Positions 21,801 through 34,304 of a stretch of 64,000 bases of DNA are shown here, one piece after another. The notes under the pieces were generated by a model that had not been told where the DNA came from, made no database searches, and saw only the letters and a list, made by a program, of their open reading frames with translations. Both the position numbers and the translations under genes were made by a program. How positions within the stretch are numbered: position 1 is the first letter of the stretch; every line of letters begins with the position of its first letter. This DNA is from Lentinus brumalis. Its lineage: Eukaryota; Basidiomycota; Agaricomycetes; Polyporales; Polyporaceae. Location of the stretch: assembly GCA_001792895.1 (NCBI GenBank), contig MARA01000008.1, positions 1,178,001-1,242,000 on the forward strand. Reading direction: 5' to 3'.

Positions 21801-22831
21801 GCCGACGCCGTGCGGTGCGGACGCGCCATGCGCACGAGCGGATGCTTCCTGAGCAGAGATGGGGCGCGAGGATTTGGCTGAAGTCTGACAGATGGAAGAG
21901 CGGAGCTCGAGGGAAGCGGGTGCGGGGGTGCCGCTAGTCTTCGTGACGCCGTTGGTAGCAGCTTGAGCGTGGGGCTGCTGTGGCCGAGTCCCAGGGTGGA
22001 GGGACTGAAGACCACGAGGGGTGTCGAGAATGACGCGGAAGTGGCCAGTGAAAGGCGGTGCGAGAGCAGCAGGCCTTTGGTCGGGATCGATCTGTCAAAA
22101 CATCGCCATTGATGCGTCTGTTCTCCTCGCATGTCTAGCAGAGTACGCACCTGGTAGTTTATGAGACCCCATTGTTCGAGGAACGCGTGTACCCGCATGA
22201 TGGCACACACGTCTCCGGCGAGATTCCTTCGGCAGGCGGTCACAGTGAGGTATTCGGATGGACGCAAGCGGTACGTGTTGATCATGAAGTCGCGGTAGTC
22301 CTTGTAGATGGCGGGGGTCTTCGACCTGTGTCGCGAGTTGAAAAACTCGGGGAGGGCGCGTCGCTCGACGGGGTGGATTTTGGCCATATCGAACCAGGCC
22401 GCGTAGGAAGGTATAATAACCTCGTGTGTCTGCGCTGCAAGATACTTCCGAGCCTGTTCCTCAAGTCGTAGGCGCGTAGCTTCGAGCTGAGCAGGGTCTT
22501 CATCGTCGTTGTCCTCCCCGGAGTCCGCCTCCTCATCCGCCGCGTCCCCGCCCTCGGCCATCGAGACGTCTCCACTGTCTTCCCCAGCCTCTGCGTCTCC
22601 CTCTGCCTTCAGCAGTCGCGCAGGGACCGCGCTCGCGGGCTCTGCGGACGTCCCTGCCGGCGCGGGTGGCAGGTTGCCGATGTCGCCACCTTGAATGGGT
22701 TCGAGTTCGCTGCGCTTGCCTGCCGCGTATTCGGGGTCGACAGGGGTGACTCCCTGGTTCACCGTGAGCCTGATGCGCTTGGCCTCGGACGAGTTTGGCG
22801 GCGGCGACGCGGTGCGTTTTGGAGAGGACAT
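21276..22831 (-). CDS. truncated SWI3 copy R2: SWIRM protein with X-encoded tail
   Basis: Candidate complement(21276-22091, 22151-22831), 498 residues. Exon 1 encodes the same 227 residues as intact SWI3, including the whole SWIRM domain, and the intron is conserved. Exon 2 follows SWI3 to about residue 324, then crosses the breakpoint at 21801 without a stop into X sequence. The new tail begins [15 protein letters not shown], has Cys-rich [15 protein letters not shown] made by a 15-bp repeat, and runs to a TAA-side stop at 21276. ZZ, SANT and coiled-coil parts are lost, so it could not dimerise like Swi3. Expression is unknown; it could equally be called a pseudogene. Confidence 0.5.
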
Positions 22832-23090
22832 GATGGTCGGAAGGAGGCTGTAGAGCAAGCAAGCGCGCAATGTGTTGTAAGACTGTAAGTTGGGCATAAA
22901 CAAACGTTACTTACTTTACTTACATAAGAGATAATGACAAGCAGGCTTTACTTACTGGATTACTTACCAAGTTACTTACGAAGTCTTCGCGTCGAGCTCG
23001 GCGAAGTTGTCATCGACCTCAACGTTGTCCTCGACCCCAACGCTCCGACGGCGACCACGACACACGCAACTTGCGGCTTGGTCGCTGTAC
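22832..23090. promoter_or_regulatory. duplicated SWI3/PPR divergent promoter, copy R2
   Basis: A 259-bp spacer between divergent start codons. It has five TTACTTAC motifs in 22905-22978, read as GTAAGTAA on the minus strand. That looks like a series of 5' splice donors in the SWI3 leader, and acceptor-like CTTACAG and CTCTACAG lie just before the SWI3 ATG. A 5'-leader intron is therefore possible. Confidence 0.5.
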
Positions 23091-23328
23091 ATGGCATCAT
23101 GGGTGATTGCTCACCCGCCATGGCAGTCGCTTTCTCGCCTTCGCTTCCGCTTCGACGCGCTGGTCAGGCCGGGCGTATGACTAGCAAGCACTTCCTCAGT
23201 ACTCCTACGCTCTCGGCGGATACGGAGACCGCGATGACGAAGGAGATCAAGGTCTACCCCTGCCCGTCGGTGAGCCCAGATCCGTCGCTCTTCGAGGACC
23301 CCGACGATGCCTACATCCACGCCGCCGC
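23091..23328 (+). pseudogene. truncated PPR 5' fragment, copy R2
   Basis: It matches the first 79 codons of the PPR gene at 55662. One A is missing near 23176 (CGTATGAC instead of CGTAATGAC), so the natural start gives 29 residues and stops. An internal ATG at that site keeps the remaining fragment open, ending in the X sequence at 23482. Confidence 0.7.
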
Positions 23329-24302
23329 CGCTCTTCGCTTCTCCCGCCCTCGCCCTCGCATCTCTCACTGGACGCCCTCCGCGCTCTCTGCTCCCGTTGT
23401 CCCGCGCCCGCGTTGTACCGAGTCGACTGCATGTACTAGCACAGAAATACATTCGAACACTCCGTTCGTCCGTCTGCCGTGAAGCTTCACGCACCCGACT
23501 CGCAAGGTGCGTCCACATGCGTTCCACTTGCCTCCACTGCACACGGTGCGTATTGTCTCCCTCCGTGTGCAACTGAGCGATGCTGACCCCCTCTGCAGCA
23601 GTGCTCTACTTCCCGCCCGTCTCTCATCGCGTCCGCCTCCCGTACGGCAACACAAGTCGTGTTCGCGCTTCTACTGGACCTCGAACACGCGCTGAATCGC
23701 GTCCAGCGGCGCGTTTTCTCCCGCCAAGACCCCCCATTCAGGCCACCACGGCGCCGCATACACTCGCACACGTGCGCGATATGGCGCATTCGACGCCCGC
23801 TGGCTACACGAATCGGACGGTAGACGTTTCGTGCGAAACGTTGGAGAGTACGTCGATTTATTCGTATTTTACTGCTCGTTTACTCACAAATATGCACAGA
23901 ACTTGCTCAAATGATCGTACAGCAGCACCGCCCGGTACCCGCAGGCCTTGGCACGACATGCCGCACCCAGCTCACATCGCTGCGAGGAAGTGCAGCGCCG
24001 CGTTAAGCCACCGCAAGCCGCCGCTTCATGGCGCACCCCGACACAACCTCGACTGCCCGGCCATCCCACACTCCCTCTGCCCCTTCGGAGACCTACAGCA
24101 CTACTAACGACCTCTAGCTACTCCCACCGCACGTTACGCGTGTCCGACACACGCGGCATCGTCTGCTTCTCCAACCTCGTCTCCTCGACCAACGCCGGCC
24201 ACGCGAACCCCCGTATCTCCCCCGCATCCCGTCCAACCGCCGTCAAACTCGGGCTCAAGACTACACTGAACGTCTACTATCGAACGAACCTCGGCTCGCG
24301 TC
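23329..24302 (+). other. X2 left GC-rich segment
   Basis: Counterpart of the unit 1 segment. The palindrome ACGTTTCG-TG-CGAAACGT is at 23824-23841. Splice-like GTGCGT (about 23509) and CTGCAG (about 23599). Confidence 0.5.
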
Positions 24303-25130
24303 GATCCGGGCGGGTCGCAAAATCGATCGCAAACACGATTTCATTGCAGTTTCGCCCCCCGGCCGATCTCCCGGACTCTCCCTCACGCCCGTCGCCTGCA
24401 CACGGCCGCCAGACAGCTCAGGCGCACTCCGCCGATTATCAAGACCGTGTGCGACGGCATGCCACGCCGCCCGGACGAGTTCTCAATTCTCGTCGTCGCC
24501 GTGGCCAGCGGGAGCCCCGCAAACCTGATCCGCCATATCTCGCCCACTTCCCGCCCTATTACCATCAAACTGCGTGCGACAGCGTACGCTGAACATCCCG
24601 CACCGAACCTGCCCGCTCTTGCGCCGATCCGGGCGGTTCTTGAAATCGCTCGCAAGTGCGATTTCATTGCACTTACGCCGCCCGGTCGCTCCCGCCGACT
24701 CTCCTGCACGCCCCTCGCCTCCGGACGGCCGGCGGACGCATGTAGCAAGTAACAGCGGTCCTTAAGACCGCGTACGACCCCATTTCACGCCGCTCGGACG
24801 AGTTCTCAATACTCGTGGTCACCGTGGCCAGCGGGAACCCCGCGAACTCGATCCGCCGTATCTCGCCCACTTCCCGCCCTATCGCGGTCAAACTGCGTGC
24901 GACAGCGAATGCTGAACACCCCGCACCGAAATAGCCCGCTCCTGCGCCGATCCGGGCGGTTCTCAAAATCGCTCTTGCGAGCGATTTCATTGCACTTACG
25001 CCGCCCGGTCGCTCCCGCCAACTCTCCTGCACGCCCCTCGCCTCCGGACGGCCGGCGGACGCATGAACCACGTAATAGCGGTCCTCAAGACCGCGTACGA
25101 TCCCATCTCACGCCGCCCGGACGAGCTTCC
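24303..25130. repeat. X2 minisatellite, three repeats
   Basis: GATTTCATTGCA recurs near 24341, 24658 and 24983. The third repeat has the strongest hairpin of the family, AAATCGCTC-TTGC-GAGCGATTT at 24966-24987. Confidence 0.88.
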
Positions 25131-25845
25131 AACTCTCGTCGTCACCGCAGCCGGCGGTCTCAGGCCCAGCAGGTACCGCGATGCTCCGGCCATATCTCCG
25201 CCACCTGCGGCCGGATTCTGACAAACTCTCTCGTTCCAGGTCAGGCAAACACGCGCGCATCGGATGCAGCCGCTTTCGCGCCGATCTGAGCACGTCGAGC
25301 ATGTCGTGCTCGTCGCGGGCCCGGCTTCACGGCTCCCCGGGGCTGGCGGCACTCTCCCGCCCGAGCAATGGTCTGGGCCGCCTCGGGAGCATCTCACGCA
25401 GCCTTTGCGTGTCAGCGGGGTCCCGTACGACACGTCTACCCCGCCGCAAGTCGGGATCTCAAGATCGAAATCGTCGGCCGGCGGAGCTGGCTCACTCAAA
25501 CTTCGACCCATAACCCCAGCACTTCCGGCCGGCCACGAAACGTGAAAAGACGAGGGCCGGTCCGGGACAGTGTGCTCTGCTTGCTCGCGGGTCCGGCACC
25601 CGCCCGACGGCAGGAGAATCGTGGTGCGTCGGATCTGCCAAATCGATTGCACCTCAGGCTGACGGCCCGGCTGGACGTGCACGCCCCAGCACGCAAGTTT
25701 CCGAATACGGACGACGCGCCCGAACGTCTGGGAACATAGCAGACACGTCGCTGTCCACGGCGCGACGGTCTCGAGTCCCAGACCGGTGGCACCGCCTGCG
25801 CCGCCCACTCAGGCGAAGACACACGGCGCACCGGGGCGGACCGTG
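25131..25845. other. X2 GC-rich segment
   Basis: Counterpart of 14191-14907, with small indels. No feature recognised. Confidence 0.4.
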
Positions 25846-26547
25846 CTAGACATGCACACGGAGACACGGAGACCCGGAGACACGGAACGCGCCGCCGCTG
25901 CAAGTGCGGGGCGTGCTCTGTGCCTCCGGGACGCGGTGCGAGCGCAAGAAGACGCGCTCTCGCGCTGCGCTGAGTTCGGATGACGCGGGGCTATCGTGAC
26001 TGTACGCTACGTAGGACGATGTAATGCAAGGAACGACTTACCGCGAATCCCGGGGGAGGCGTGCGGCCTCCCATGCTGCGGCGGACTGTTGGGTAGTACG
26101 GGACTCGTAGTCAGTATACAGTTCTGCGAGGGATACTTGGCAGGGAGAACTTACCACCAGTTGTGTATAGCACGGGAATAGATACAGTGCTGTTTGCTCG
26201 TGCTGTCAGTATTTGAGGTGTGACGAAGGAATTTGAAGCTTACCGAAGGGACGCTCACCCGGTTATCGCGACTCGGGCGAATCTGAGAGAGCCCGCGGGC
26301 AGTACGGTTGGTGCGATCCTGTAGAGTACAAGAGCGTGAGCCTTGGTTCGTCGCGCTCGTGCAACTTGAATCAGCGTACCTTCTGCCCGAGTAGAACGTT
26401 GCTGGAATTCTCTTCGACCTGAAGCTCGCGAGGCGGCTTGTAGGTACCTGCAAAGAGAAGTCACAGAGAGAACGACATCCTCCTGCGTGAACTTGGAAGG
26501 GACGGCTCACCGTTACAAAGCGAACGCGCTGAGTGCTCGCCGACCAT
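25846..26547 (-). CDS. X2 arm A candidate six-exon gene
   Basis: Same exon structure as the unit 1 model, with intact phases and start (MVGEHSARSLCN). Exon 4 reads HEQTALYLFPCYTQLV, so four of its 16 residues differ from unit 1 and all are replacement changes. Coding status doubtful. Confidence 0.3.
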
Positions 26548-27839
26548 GTCTGAGTCTCGCCGTCACAGCGACGTGCTGGGCTTGATTGAAGAGGTTCTAT
26601 CGAAGAGGAGATGCGCACGGCGCAGGTTAGGACGGCTCTGATCGAAGGTGTGTAGAACTCGTACCTGGGCTCGTGCACAGCGACACTTCGGACACGATGA
26701 GCTCGTGCGGGAGCTTCGAGCGTACTTGTACTTGCGAGTTCTGGAAGTGGAGGAGGTGAGTATGTATCGCTGAGGCTGCAAGACATTCGGTGAGGAGCTC
26801 GTACCTGACTTGCTCGGCGGCCCTTGTGAGCGCACGAAAGTCTTGCGTCTTGCTGTCGCCGCATGCCAGAGAAGAAGGCGATGATCTTGGAGGTCTATGA
26901 GAGCATCAGCATGTGGTCGACGTAGCTATATCAGACGTTCATACCTTGCAAGTAATAGAACATGTTCGACGTCTTGACCTATGACCTAAAGCGCAGACTC
27001 AGATGTCAGCAAGAGCCAGGTCTCGGACGAGCTTCGAGGCGAAGTACTTACAGCGGATGTGACTCGTGAGGCTAGACACGTAGAGCAGTCAGACGCGGAG
27101 GTGTAGAAGATCCATCTCGGGATACGCACGCACTGGCGTGGCTGCCACGAACGGATCTGTCACAGATCAGTCGTGTACGTGTCTGGAATGGATGCATGTT
27201 AGCGTCCTAGGACTCCGAGTCGAAGCATGACTAGTAAGTACCTTGCATGGGCAGCTGCCACATAGAGACTTGACGGAGGTTCCTGGTAAGCGGCCGCTCT
27301 GAAGATACTATGTAGGGGAGACGCATGAACGTCTGAATCAGCATGAACGCGTGAATGATAAGTACCATACATACCTGGTGTCCTGGCGAGCACTGCGACC
27401 TTCGCAGGTTGTACGGCGGGCCGGGAACAGTCTTGAGAATGAGATGTCCGTCGTGTCGCTCTCTATACATGCCCGCTGGTCAGCTCAAACGACTCTCGAT
27501 GCAAGTATGATTCTGGACGTACGCGTTGTGGTCATGAACATGTTTGAGGAGGGTCCTGCGAAGTGATCGACCGTGAGCACCTGGAACTCCAACGAGTACA
27601 AGGAAGATACAACCATGGCAAGAACATAGCACAAGAGGTATAGACTCCAAAGGAGTGGGCGACGCGCGAAAGAGGATGTCAGTATGGGGACGGACAGGTG
27701 ATACAAGGTGAGGGTGTAAGCGAGCAACATAGAAAGAGAATGGGGATAGGAGACGAAAGATCGAAGCGGTATTCGTACAGTCTGTACAGTAATGCGAGTA
27801 GTAGCATGCTCGACTAATAATAACATGTGTAAGAGGTAT
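26548..27839 (-). other. X2 arm A upstream part
   Basis: Minus-strand splice-signal-dense sequence, like 15608-16849. Confidence 0.35.
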
Positions 27840-28750
27840 AACTGTGAGACACTACGAACGGACGGTGAAGGAGGAAGGGAGGGAAAGTGGGGCGGGGTCG
27901 AGCAGGGGGCACGCGCGACTCGAGACTCGGACTGGCGGGGTACTTATACTCGAGGCGAGCCGTGTTTCGCATTCCGACGGGTCCAGTGACCTCAACCTTA
28001 TTGCGTTCAACAAAATAAGGTTGGGCTGAACGTGACCGGATGAAGGACCATCCGGGAGACGGGCAAGGGTCCAGGGGACATGGGCGGGCACTGGGCAGAA
28101 TTTCTGTTGCGCGAAGGGAGGAAGGAGGCTAGTGCAGCTAGCCGTGGCAGAGAACGCCGCGTCAGGCGCCAGAAGCGTGATGGAAATATTCTGGGTGCAG
28201 ATGGTGTCGTACACTTGACAAACGGAACGGCGAGGACGGGGTCTTGGTCCTAGCGACCTAATTGTGCTGTTTCCTGCTTTGCGGACGAATTTCGAGTGCC
28301 CAGGTGCATTGAGTGAAGCGATACCACTTACTACAGCTGGCGCTAAGTGCTGAGGTGTACCAGGGTGGCCGAGGTTTTGATTTTGAGGCATAACAAGCCG
28401 AGGTTTGCTCGGATTGCTCCCAAAGAAGCTCGGAAACAAGTTAGATACTGCAATCAAGTCCATCAGTAAATAAGCCCTTAAAAGTGTGAGCAGACAGCCA
28501 CTCCACTTACCCAAGTGTCTGAAGAGCCCCTGAACTCGGTCATGTACTGGGTAACGACATGGAATGAAGAGGATTGTCGCGGAGGGTCGAGCGGAGCGCG
28601 AGAGCGCTTAGATTGCCATTTTCGGTCGCAGCTCATTTCGGGACGCCCGCCCTCGGACGGACCGCCCGCCTTCTCTCCGGCCAGCTTCAGGAACTACGAT
28701 TTGGAACATGCTGCTCAACACAGCTGCCCGTGCACTCACACAGAGCTACG
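27840..28750. repeat. X2 conserved core
   Basis: Hairpin at 27993-28023 and the minus-strand two-exon candidate between 28343 and 28636. In this unit a continuous 220-codon minus-strand frame (27852-28514) is also open. Confidence 0.7.
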
Positions 28751-29880
28751 ACCTGAACGCTGCATAATACACTCCAACTATCTGAGCTTCCTGCCAATAC
28801 CTCTGACTCAAGTCTTGTCCTCTGCCCGCAATCTGTGCTCAACAGTGACTTGACCTAGGCTTGCTGAGCAACTGTTACACATGGTTCGCCGCATAGACTG
28901 GCATCTGGAACCATACTAATGCCTGTAAACTGAATATTACTGCTCGATAGACTCCTCTGTTGAGCACAGTAGCCCGCTAGTACTGTTCTCAATATTATCA
29001 CCGGTGGGCTCCTCAGCCCCGTGAGCCCTCGTTCTCTATACCCAATAAGAAGCACGAGATGCTGCCTGACGTAAGTATAAGAAGTCTCCCTGAATTTACG
29101 GGCGGCCGATTCTGACAGTTCCATCCGAAATTCTGCAACTAGCCTTCTTCGGGCCACCACGCTCCTCTCCTCGGCAGCTCGTGTCACAGAGACATCCTCC
29201 CCGTTCTGGCATGCAGTTAAGCAGGACCAACGCTTTTAGTTTCTCAGTAAAGTGTGTCTGTGTGTACAATATATGAGATTGAGGGATGTACTGCCCACAG
29301 ATACTAGTGGCATACTGCGCAATGTACCTGTTGCCAGAAGCCAGCCCGCCCGCCCTTCCTTCGGCTAAGTACTCTTCCCATCCTCGTTGCATGCGCCATG
29401 GAGACAATAAGTCTAATAATAATCTCGCTCTGGCACTGTTTCCTCCGTAAAGCATCTTCCGTTGAGGCCTGACACTAACTCAACTGTGCATGCAGATCAC
29501 TGCGTACTGAGAGAATGAAGGCACCATGCTGTTGGATGCTTGGGGGAAAGGAATAGAATACCCAGAGGAGATGGATGACTCGACGAGTCTTCTATCCAGG
29601 CGACTTTACGCAATATCCAGCGCCCCGCTGTGCGTGTGCTGGGAAGCTCATCCCATCACCATTCCTTGCGGTGACTCGTTTTACCGGTTCCCACCGCATT
29701 GCGGACCTTGCTACGTGTTCTCAGGCATAGTAAAGCCTCAATAGTATGCTGATTCGAGTTTACAGGGAACTATCTACGTCTCGAATGCCCCGCAACCCAC
29801 GCTTGAGGTCCCACACTTCGACCAGCACGGCGACCTTCCCTCCTCCCTCGACATACCGAAGCGACGATGTAGCTCGTCAC
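28751..29880. other. X2 spacer
   Basis: Matches the unit 1 spacer except for a few bases (for example near 29340). The 72-codon frame is at 29526-29744. Confidence 0.4.
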
Positions 29881-32241
29881 CAGCCATGCCTAGGACCCTC
29901 CAGTCCCCACCTCTGTTGAAGGTACGTACTTCAGAACGTGCACGATCGCCCACGGGCCGCGTTTCACGGTCTCGCCGGCATATTCTAAGCTCACACCCTT
30001 CCTCTCACAGCTCCGCGTCGTCGACCGCTTCGTGGGACTCTTCACCCTCGCCAGGATGAACAGCACGCGTCACAAGCCGTCCTACGACGCGTTCCCCACG
30101 TCCTGAACAGCGGACTCGGACTCGACGCGTCTACGCGTATCCAAGAGCCTGCCCGCCCTCCTGGAAGTGAGCTCAGCAGAAGGTGTGTGCCGCTACGTGC
30201 AGACTGCGTGGTTGTGGGTACATACCGGCTGACTGTACGATCCTACCCACAGCATCATCGCCGCTGCCGGATTCGAGACCGACGACCGCACACTGCCATC
30301 AGTTCGAGTCTCGCCGCCGCCGCCGACCGCAGTAGTATCTGCGGCATGTTGAGCAAGGCACGTACTGACAATCGTCTGCCTCTGTCTAGCCTGGCTGACA
30401 GGTTCACTCACAGTTTACACTTCGACGTCGCTCGGCACGCTCGCCAGACATCTGCGTCGACGGCGAGGAACGCTGTATCGGGGTCCTCTGAGACGAGCAG
30501 GTCCCCCAACTTGCCAAGACGAGTCGCGCGTCGTCTGGCACGCAGTAGAGTTCACCAGACTTACCGTGTGGAGTAGATCCCGAGGTGAGTTGCTTACGCA
30601 CATGGCGTATCATCGTATACTGTACTCACCTATCTGTTGGACTGCTGTAGGGGCCAGACCACGCCTTTCGGGACCCTCTACCGCTGGAAGAAGCGGCGCA
30701 ACGTACCTCAAGGTTCTCAGAGACGCTGCACAGGCAGGTGCGAGGTGCGTCTCAGCACAACTCGTGGCGCATGATTCGTCCGACGCGCAGATCCAGTTAC
30801 GTACGAGAACATCTCCGTATCGCATCACTTGCCGTGTCCGCCTCGAGTCCGAGGCTGTCGGCGGCTTGCCATGAGTCCGAGGTGTTCGCGTCGCGCCAGT
30901 TCCCAGCAGCCGCCAGTAGAGAGATAGACCAGAGTATGCTGAAGGGAACGAAGAAGTCCCGCGCAGAGCAGAGGCTGCAGAGCATTCGAAGACAGAGCAG
31001 AGAACACGCGGCGAGCGAGCGAAAGAACTGCTCGAGTTCGCAGTTGCGAGAGCGGCTTGCCTCTTTCGGAGGCATGACGTCACGCGTTGCGCGACTTCGA
31101 CGAGGAAGGAGGCACTGACTGACCTTTCTTCTTTCAGGCTTCCGCGATGTCCTCAGACGGCGAGCACGACGCAGCCGGTGTCGAGCTCGCCGTCCCTGCT
31201 CGACAGCCCAGCACCATCCCCGGTATGTGCACATCGTCTGCTCACTGTGCCCGTCGACGGCGACTCACCGGTTGGTTCACAGCGCGGCTTTCCGTCTCAA
31301 GTCGGCGCACGAAGCGCATATGGTCGGCCTGCGCGGTGACAGGCCTAGGGCGAGTCAGAGGTACGTACCGACGTGTTCAAGTTCTGTCTCGGGGCGAGTT
31401 CTGACGCAGCTCGTGTTGCAGGTGGCTGCCCGGGTGCCCGTGTCGCTCGTTGAAGCGACGGAGGGCAGGAGAGGCAGCGGTGTAGCAGCGGCGCGATGGT
31501 GGTGGGTGCGAAGAAGGCAGGAAGCGGCCCTCGGAGATGGCATCTCGCCTGTCTCTGTAGGCGCCCATACTGCGAAGGTGCCGACTGGCAGAAGCTGGCT
31601 CCGTCGCACGCAAAGTCTGTGAGTATTGGTTTCACGGCTTCGTTTACTGTCCTCTGGTACTAATGCGCTATAGAAATTATTCGACGCGACCAGCAGCTGG
31701 CAGCCGGCTGCGCTGCGAGCTTCCCAGTGCAAGTTCCGCCAGGAAACCACCGTATGTAAGTACCTCCTCCATCGCTCGAGACGGACGCGCGAGTCCTGAC
31801 GCACCTGCTCATGCAGGCTGCGCGCATGGCAGTAGCTGCCCCGCGTTCGGGCACTCCGGACGGCCTCCGAGTGAGACGGGCATCGAGAACGCGGATCTGG
31901 CCGCGTCGTTGCGGGTGAGTGTTCTCGTTTTCCCGGCAGAGTGTGAACTGTACTCACCGCCGTCGATCTGTCAGTGTTTCGGGCGGGTCGACACGCGCGG
32001 TACCGCAAGCACGCGGCTCGAGCAGCCCGGGCGGAGCCACATTCTGCGCTCAAGTCAGCTCTCGGCGGCCAGACTAACCGTCATACCGGGCAGATTCTGG
32101 AGGCGAGAGCGCGACGGCGAGGCCCGGGCCGGCACGACGAGGAGAGGAGAGCAGGCGGACGAGGAGACGGCGGGGATGTCGGGCAGGCGGCGAGAGCGAG
32201 AGGCTGCAGCGAGAGAGCGGGCCGAGGACTGCGTAGTGTAG
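29881..32241 (+). CDS. X2 arm B candidate intron-rich gene
   Basis: Indistinguishable from unit 1 arm B at +10975, including the three phase-consistent final exons ending at 32241. One additional G near 30032 distinguishes the 5' exon. Confidence 0.33.
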
Positions 32242-32776
32242 ATCTGACTGTCAGTAGCCATAGCCGCAATCAAGAGCTTTGTCCGCGTACCTCGAGTGTG
32301 CCGTGTGCGATACAACGCAGAGAGGGCGGGAGCGGAGGTAGCGACAGCGAAGCAGGTCCGGATTCCGGGCAGCTTCTAGCCGCGAACGAGCGGGCTGCAA
32401 GCGAGACGCAGAAGGGCAGGACGCGCGCGGAAGACAGACATACGGCGACATACGGGCGACATGGGGCGTAAAAAATATATTTTCCTGGGGGGTGTGTACA
32501 CGCGTGTTCTGCAGCCGCCCTCCTGCGTGCGACACCGTCCCTGCGCACCTCTCCTGCTCCCAATACAACCCCCCTGTGCGTCCCTAACGAACCGTTTGTT
32601 TCTCTGGCAGGACTCGCCGTCGCCAGATCGCCCGCCAGATCCCGCACGCACCGGGAGCGGCGATCAGGGCAGCCACGATCAGGGCAGCAGCGATCAGGGC
32701 AGCACGCGCACAGCTCGAAGTCGAAGTCGAAGTCGAAGTCGACCTGCGTCTGCAGCCGCACAGAAGCATGCGTGCA
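32242..32776. other. X2 right end with short tandem repeats
   Basis: 15-bp repeats and GAAGTC hexamers (32717-32742) before the SWI3 fragment. A G run at about 32487 is one base longer than in unit 1. Confidence 0.75.
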
Positions 32777-33807
32777 GCCGACGCCGTGCGGTGCGGACGC
32801 GCCATGCGCACGAGCGGATGCTTCCTGAGCAGAGATGGGGCGCGAGGATTTGGCTGAAGTCTGACAGATGGAAGAGCGGAGCTCGAGGGAAGCGGGTGCG
32901 GGGGTGCCGCTAGTCTTCGTGACGCCGTTGGTAGCAGCTTGAGCGTGGGGCTGCTGTGGCCGAGTCCCAGGGTGGAGGGACTGAAGACCACGAGGGGTGT
33001 CGAGAATGACGCGGAAGTGGCCAGTGAAAGGCGGTGCGAGAGCAGCAGGCCTTTGGTCGGGATCGATCTGTCAAAACATCGCCATTGATGCGTCTGTTCT
33101 CCTCGCATGTCTAGCAGAGTACGCACCTGGTAGTTTATGAGACCCCATTGTTCGAGGAACGCGTGTACCCGCATGATGGCACACACGTCTCCGGCGAGAT
33201 TCCTTCGGCAGGCGGTCACAGTGAGGTATTCGGATGGACGCAAGCGGTACGTGTTGATCATGAAGTCGCGGTAGTCCTTGTAGATGGCGGGGGTCTTCGA
33301 CCTGTGTCGCGAGTTGAAAAACTCGGGGAGGGCGCGTCGCTCGACGGGGTGGATTTTGGCCATATCGAACCAGGCCGCGTAGGAAGGTATAATAACCTCG
33401 TGTGTCTGCGCTGCAAGATACTTCCGAGCCTGTTCCTCAAGTCGTAGGCGCGTAGCTTCGAGCTGAGCAGGGTCTTCATCGTCGTTGTCCTCCCCGGAGT
33501 CCGCCTCCTCATCCGCCGCGTCCCCGCCCTCGGCCATCGAGACGTCTCCACTGTCTTCCCCAGCCTCTGCGTCTCCCTCTGCCTTCAGCAGTCGCGCAGG
33601 GACCGCGCTCGCGGGCTCTGCGGACGTCCCTGCCGGCGCGGGTGGCAGGTTGCCGATGTCGCCACCTTGAATGGGTTCGAGTTCGCTGCGCTTGCCTGCC
33701 GCGTATTCGGGGTCGACAGGGGTGACTCCCTGGTTCACCGTGAGCCTGATGCGCTTGGCCTCGGACGAGTTTGGCGGCGGCGACGCGGTGCGTTTTGGAG
33801 AGGACAT
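32270..33807 (-). CDS. truncated SWI3 copy R3: SWIRM protein with X-encoded tail
   Basis: Candidate complement(32270-33067, 33127-33807), 492 residues. It is the same as copy R2 through SWIRM and the first part of the tail. One additional G in the run near 32487 moves the end of the tail into another frame, so it stops at 32270. No ZZ, SANT or coiled coil. Confidence 0.48.
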
Positions 33808-34066
33808 GATGGTCGGAAGGAGGCTGTAGAGCAAGCAAGCGCGCAATGTGTTGTAAGACTGTAAGTTGGGCATAAACAAACGTTACTTACTTTACTTACA
33901 TAAGAGATAATGACAAGCAGGCTTTACTTACTGGATTACTTACCAAGTTACTTACGAAGTCTTCGCGTCGAGCTCGGCGAAGTTGTCATCGACCTCAACG
34001 TTGTCCTCGACCCCAACGCTCCGACGGCGACCACGACACACGCAACTTGCGGCTTGGTCGCTGTAC
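33808..34066. promoter_or_regulatory. duplicated SWI3/PPR divergent promoter, copy R3
   Basis: Same sequence as copy R2; TTACTTAC cluster at 33881-33954. Confidence 0.5.
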
Positions 34067-34304
34067 ATGGCATCATGGGTGATTGCTCACCCGCCATGGC
34101 AGTCGCTTTCTCGCCTTCGCTTCCGCTTCGACGCGCTGGTCAGGCCGGGCGTATGACTAGCAAGCACTTCCTCAGTACTCCTACGCTCTCGGCGGATACG
34201 GAGACCGCGATGACGAAGGAGATCAAGGTCTACCCCTGCCCGTCGGTGAGCCCAGATCCGTCGCTCTTCGAGGACCCCGACGATGCCTACATCCACGCCG
34301 CCGC
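34067..34304 (+). pseudogene. truncated PPR 5' fragment, copy R3
   Basis: Same sequence as copy R2, with the same missing A, truncated at the same breakpoint. Confidence 0.7.

Larger units (their letters stand above)
21801..32776. repeat. tandem array unit 2 (10976 bp)
   Basis: Second unit. It starts with a truncated SWI3 copy, the divergent promoter and a truncated PPR copy, then insert X2. Its left half is indistinguishable by eye from unit 3 at an offset of 10976 bp, and its right half from unit 1 at about 10975 bp. This points to very recent duplication or conversion. Confidence 0.95.

Noticed and set aside
22905..22978. Telomere-like repeat tract
   Set aside because: The motif is TTACTTAC, not the fungal TTAGGG, and it is interspersed within a gene promoter.
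27852..28514. Continuous 220-codon minus-strand gene in the core of units 2 and 3
   Set aside because: It reads through two well-formed GTAAGT introns and is interrupted in units 1 and 4 despite near-identity of the core.
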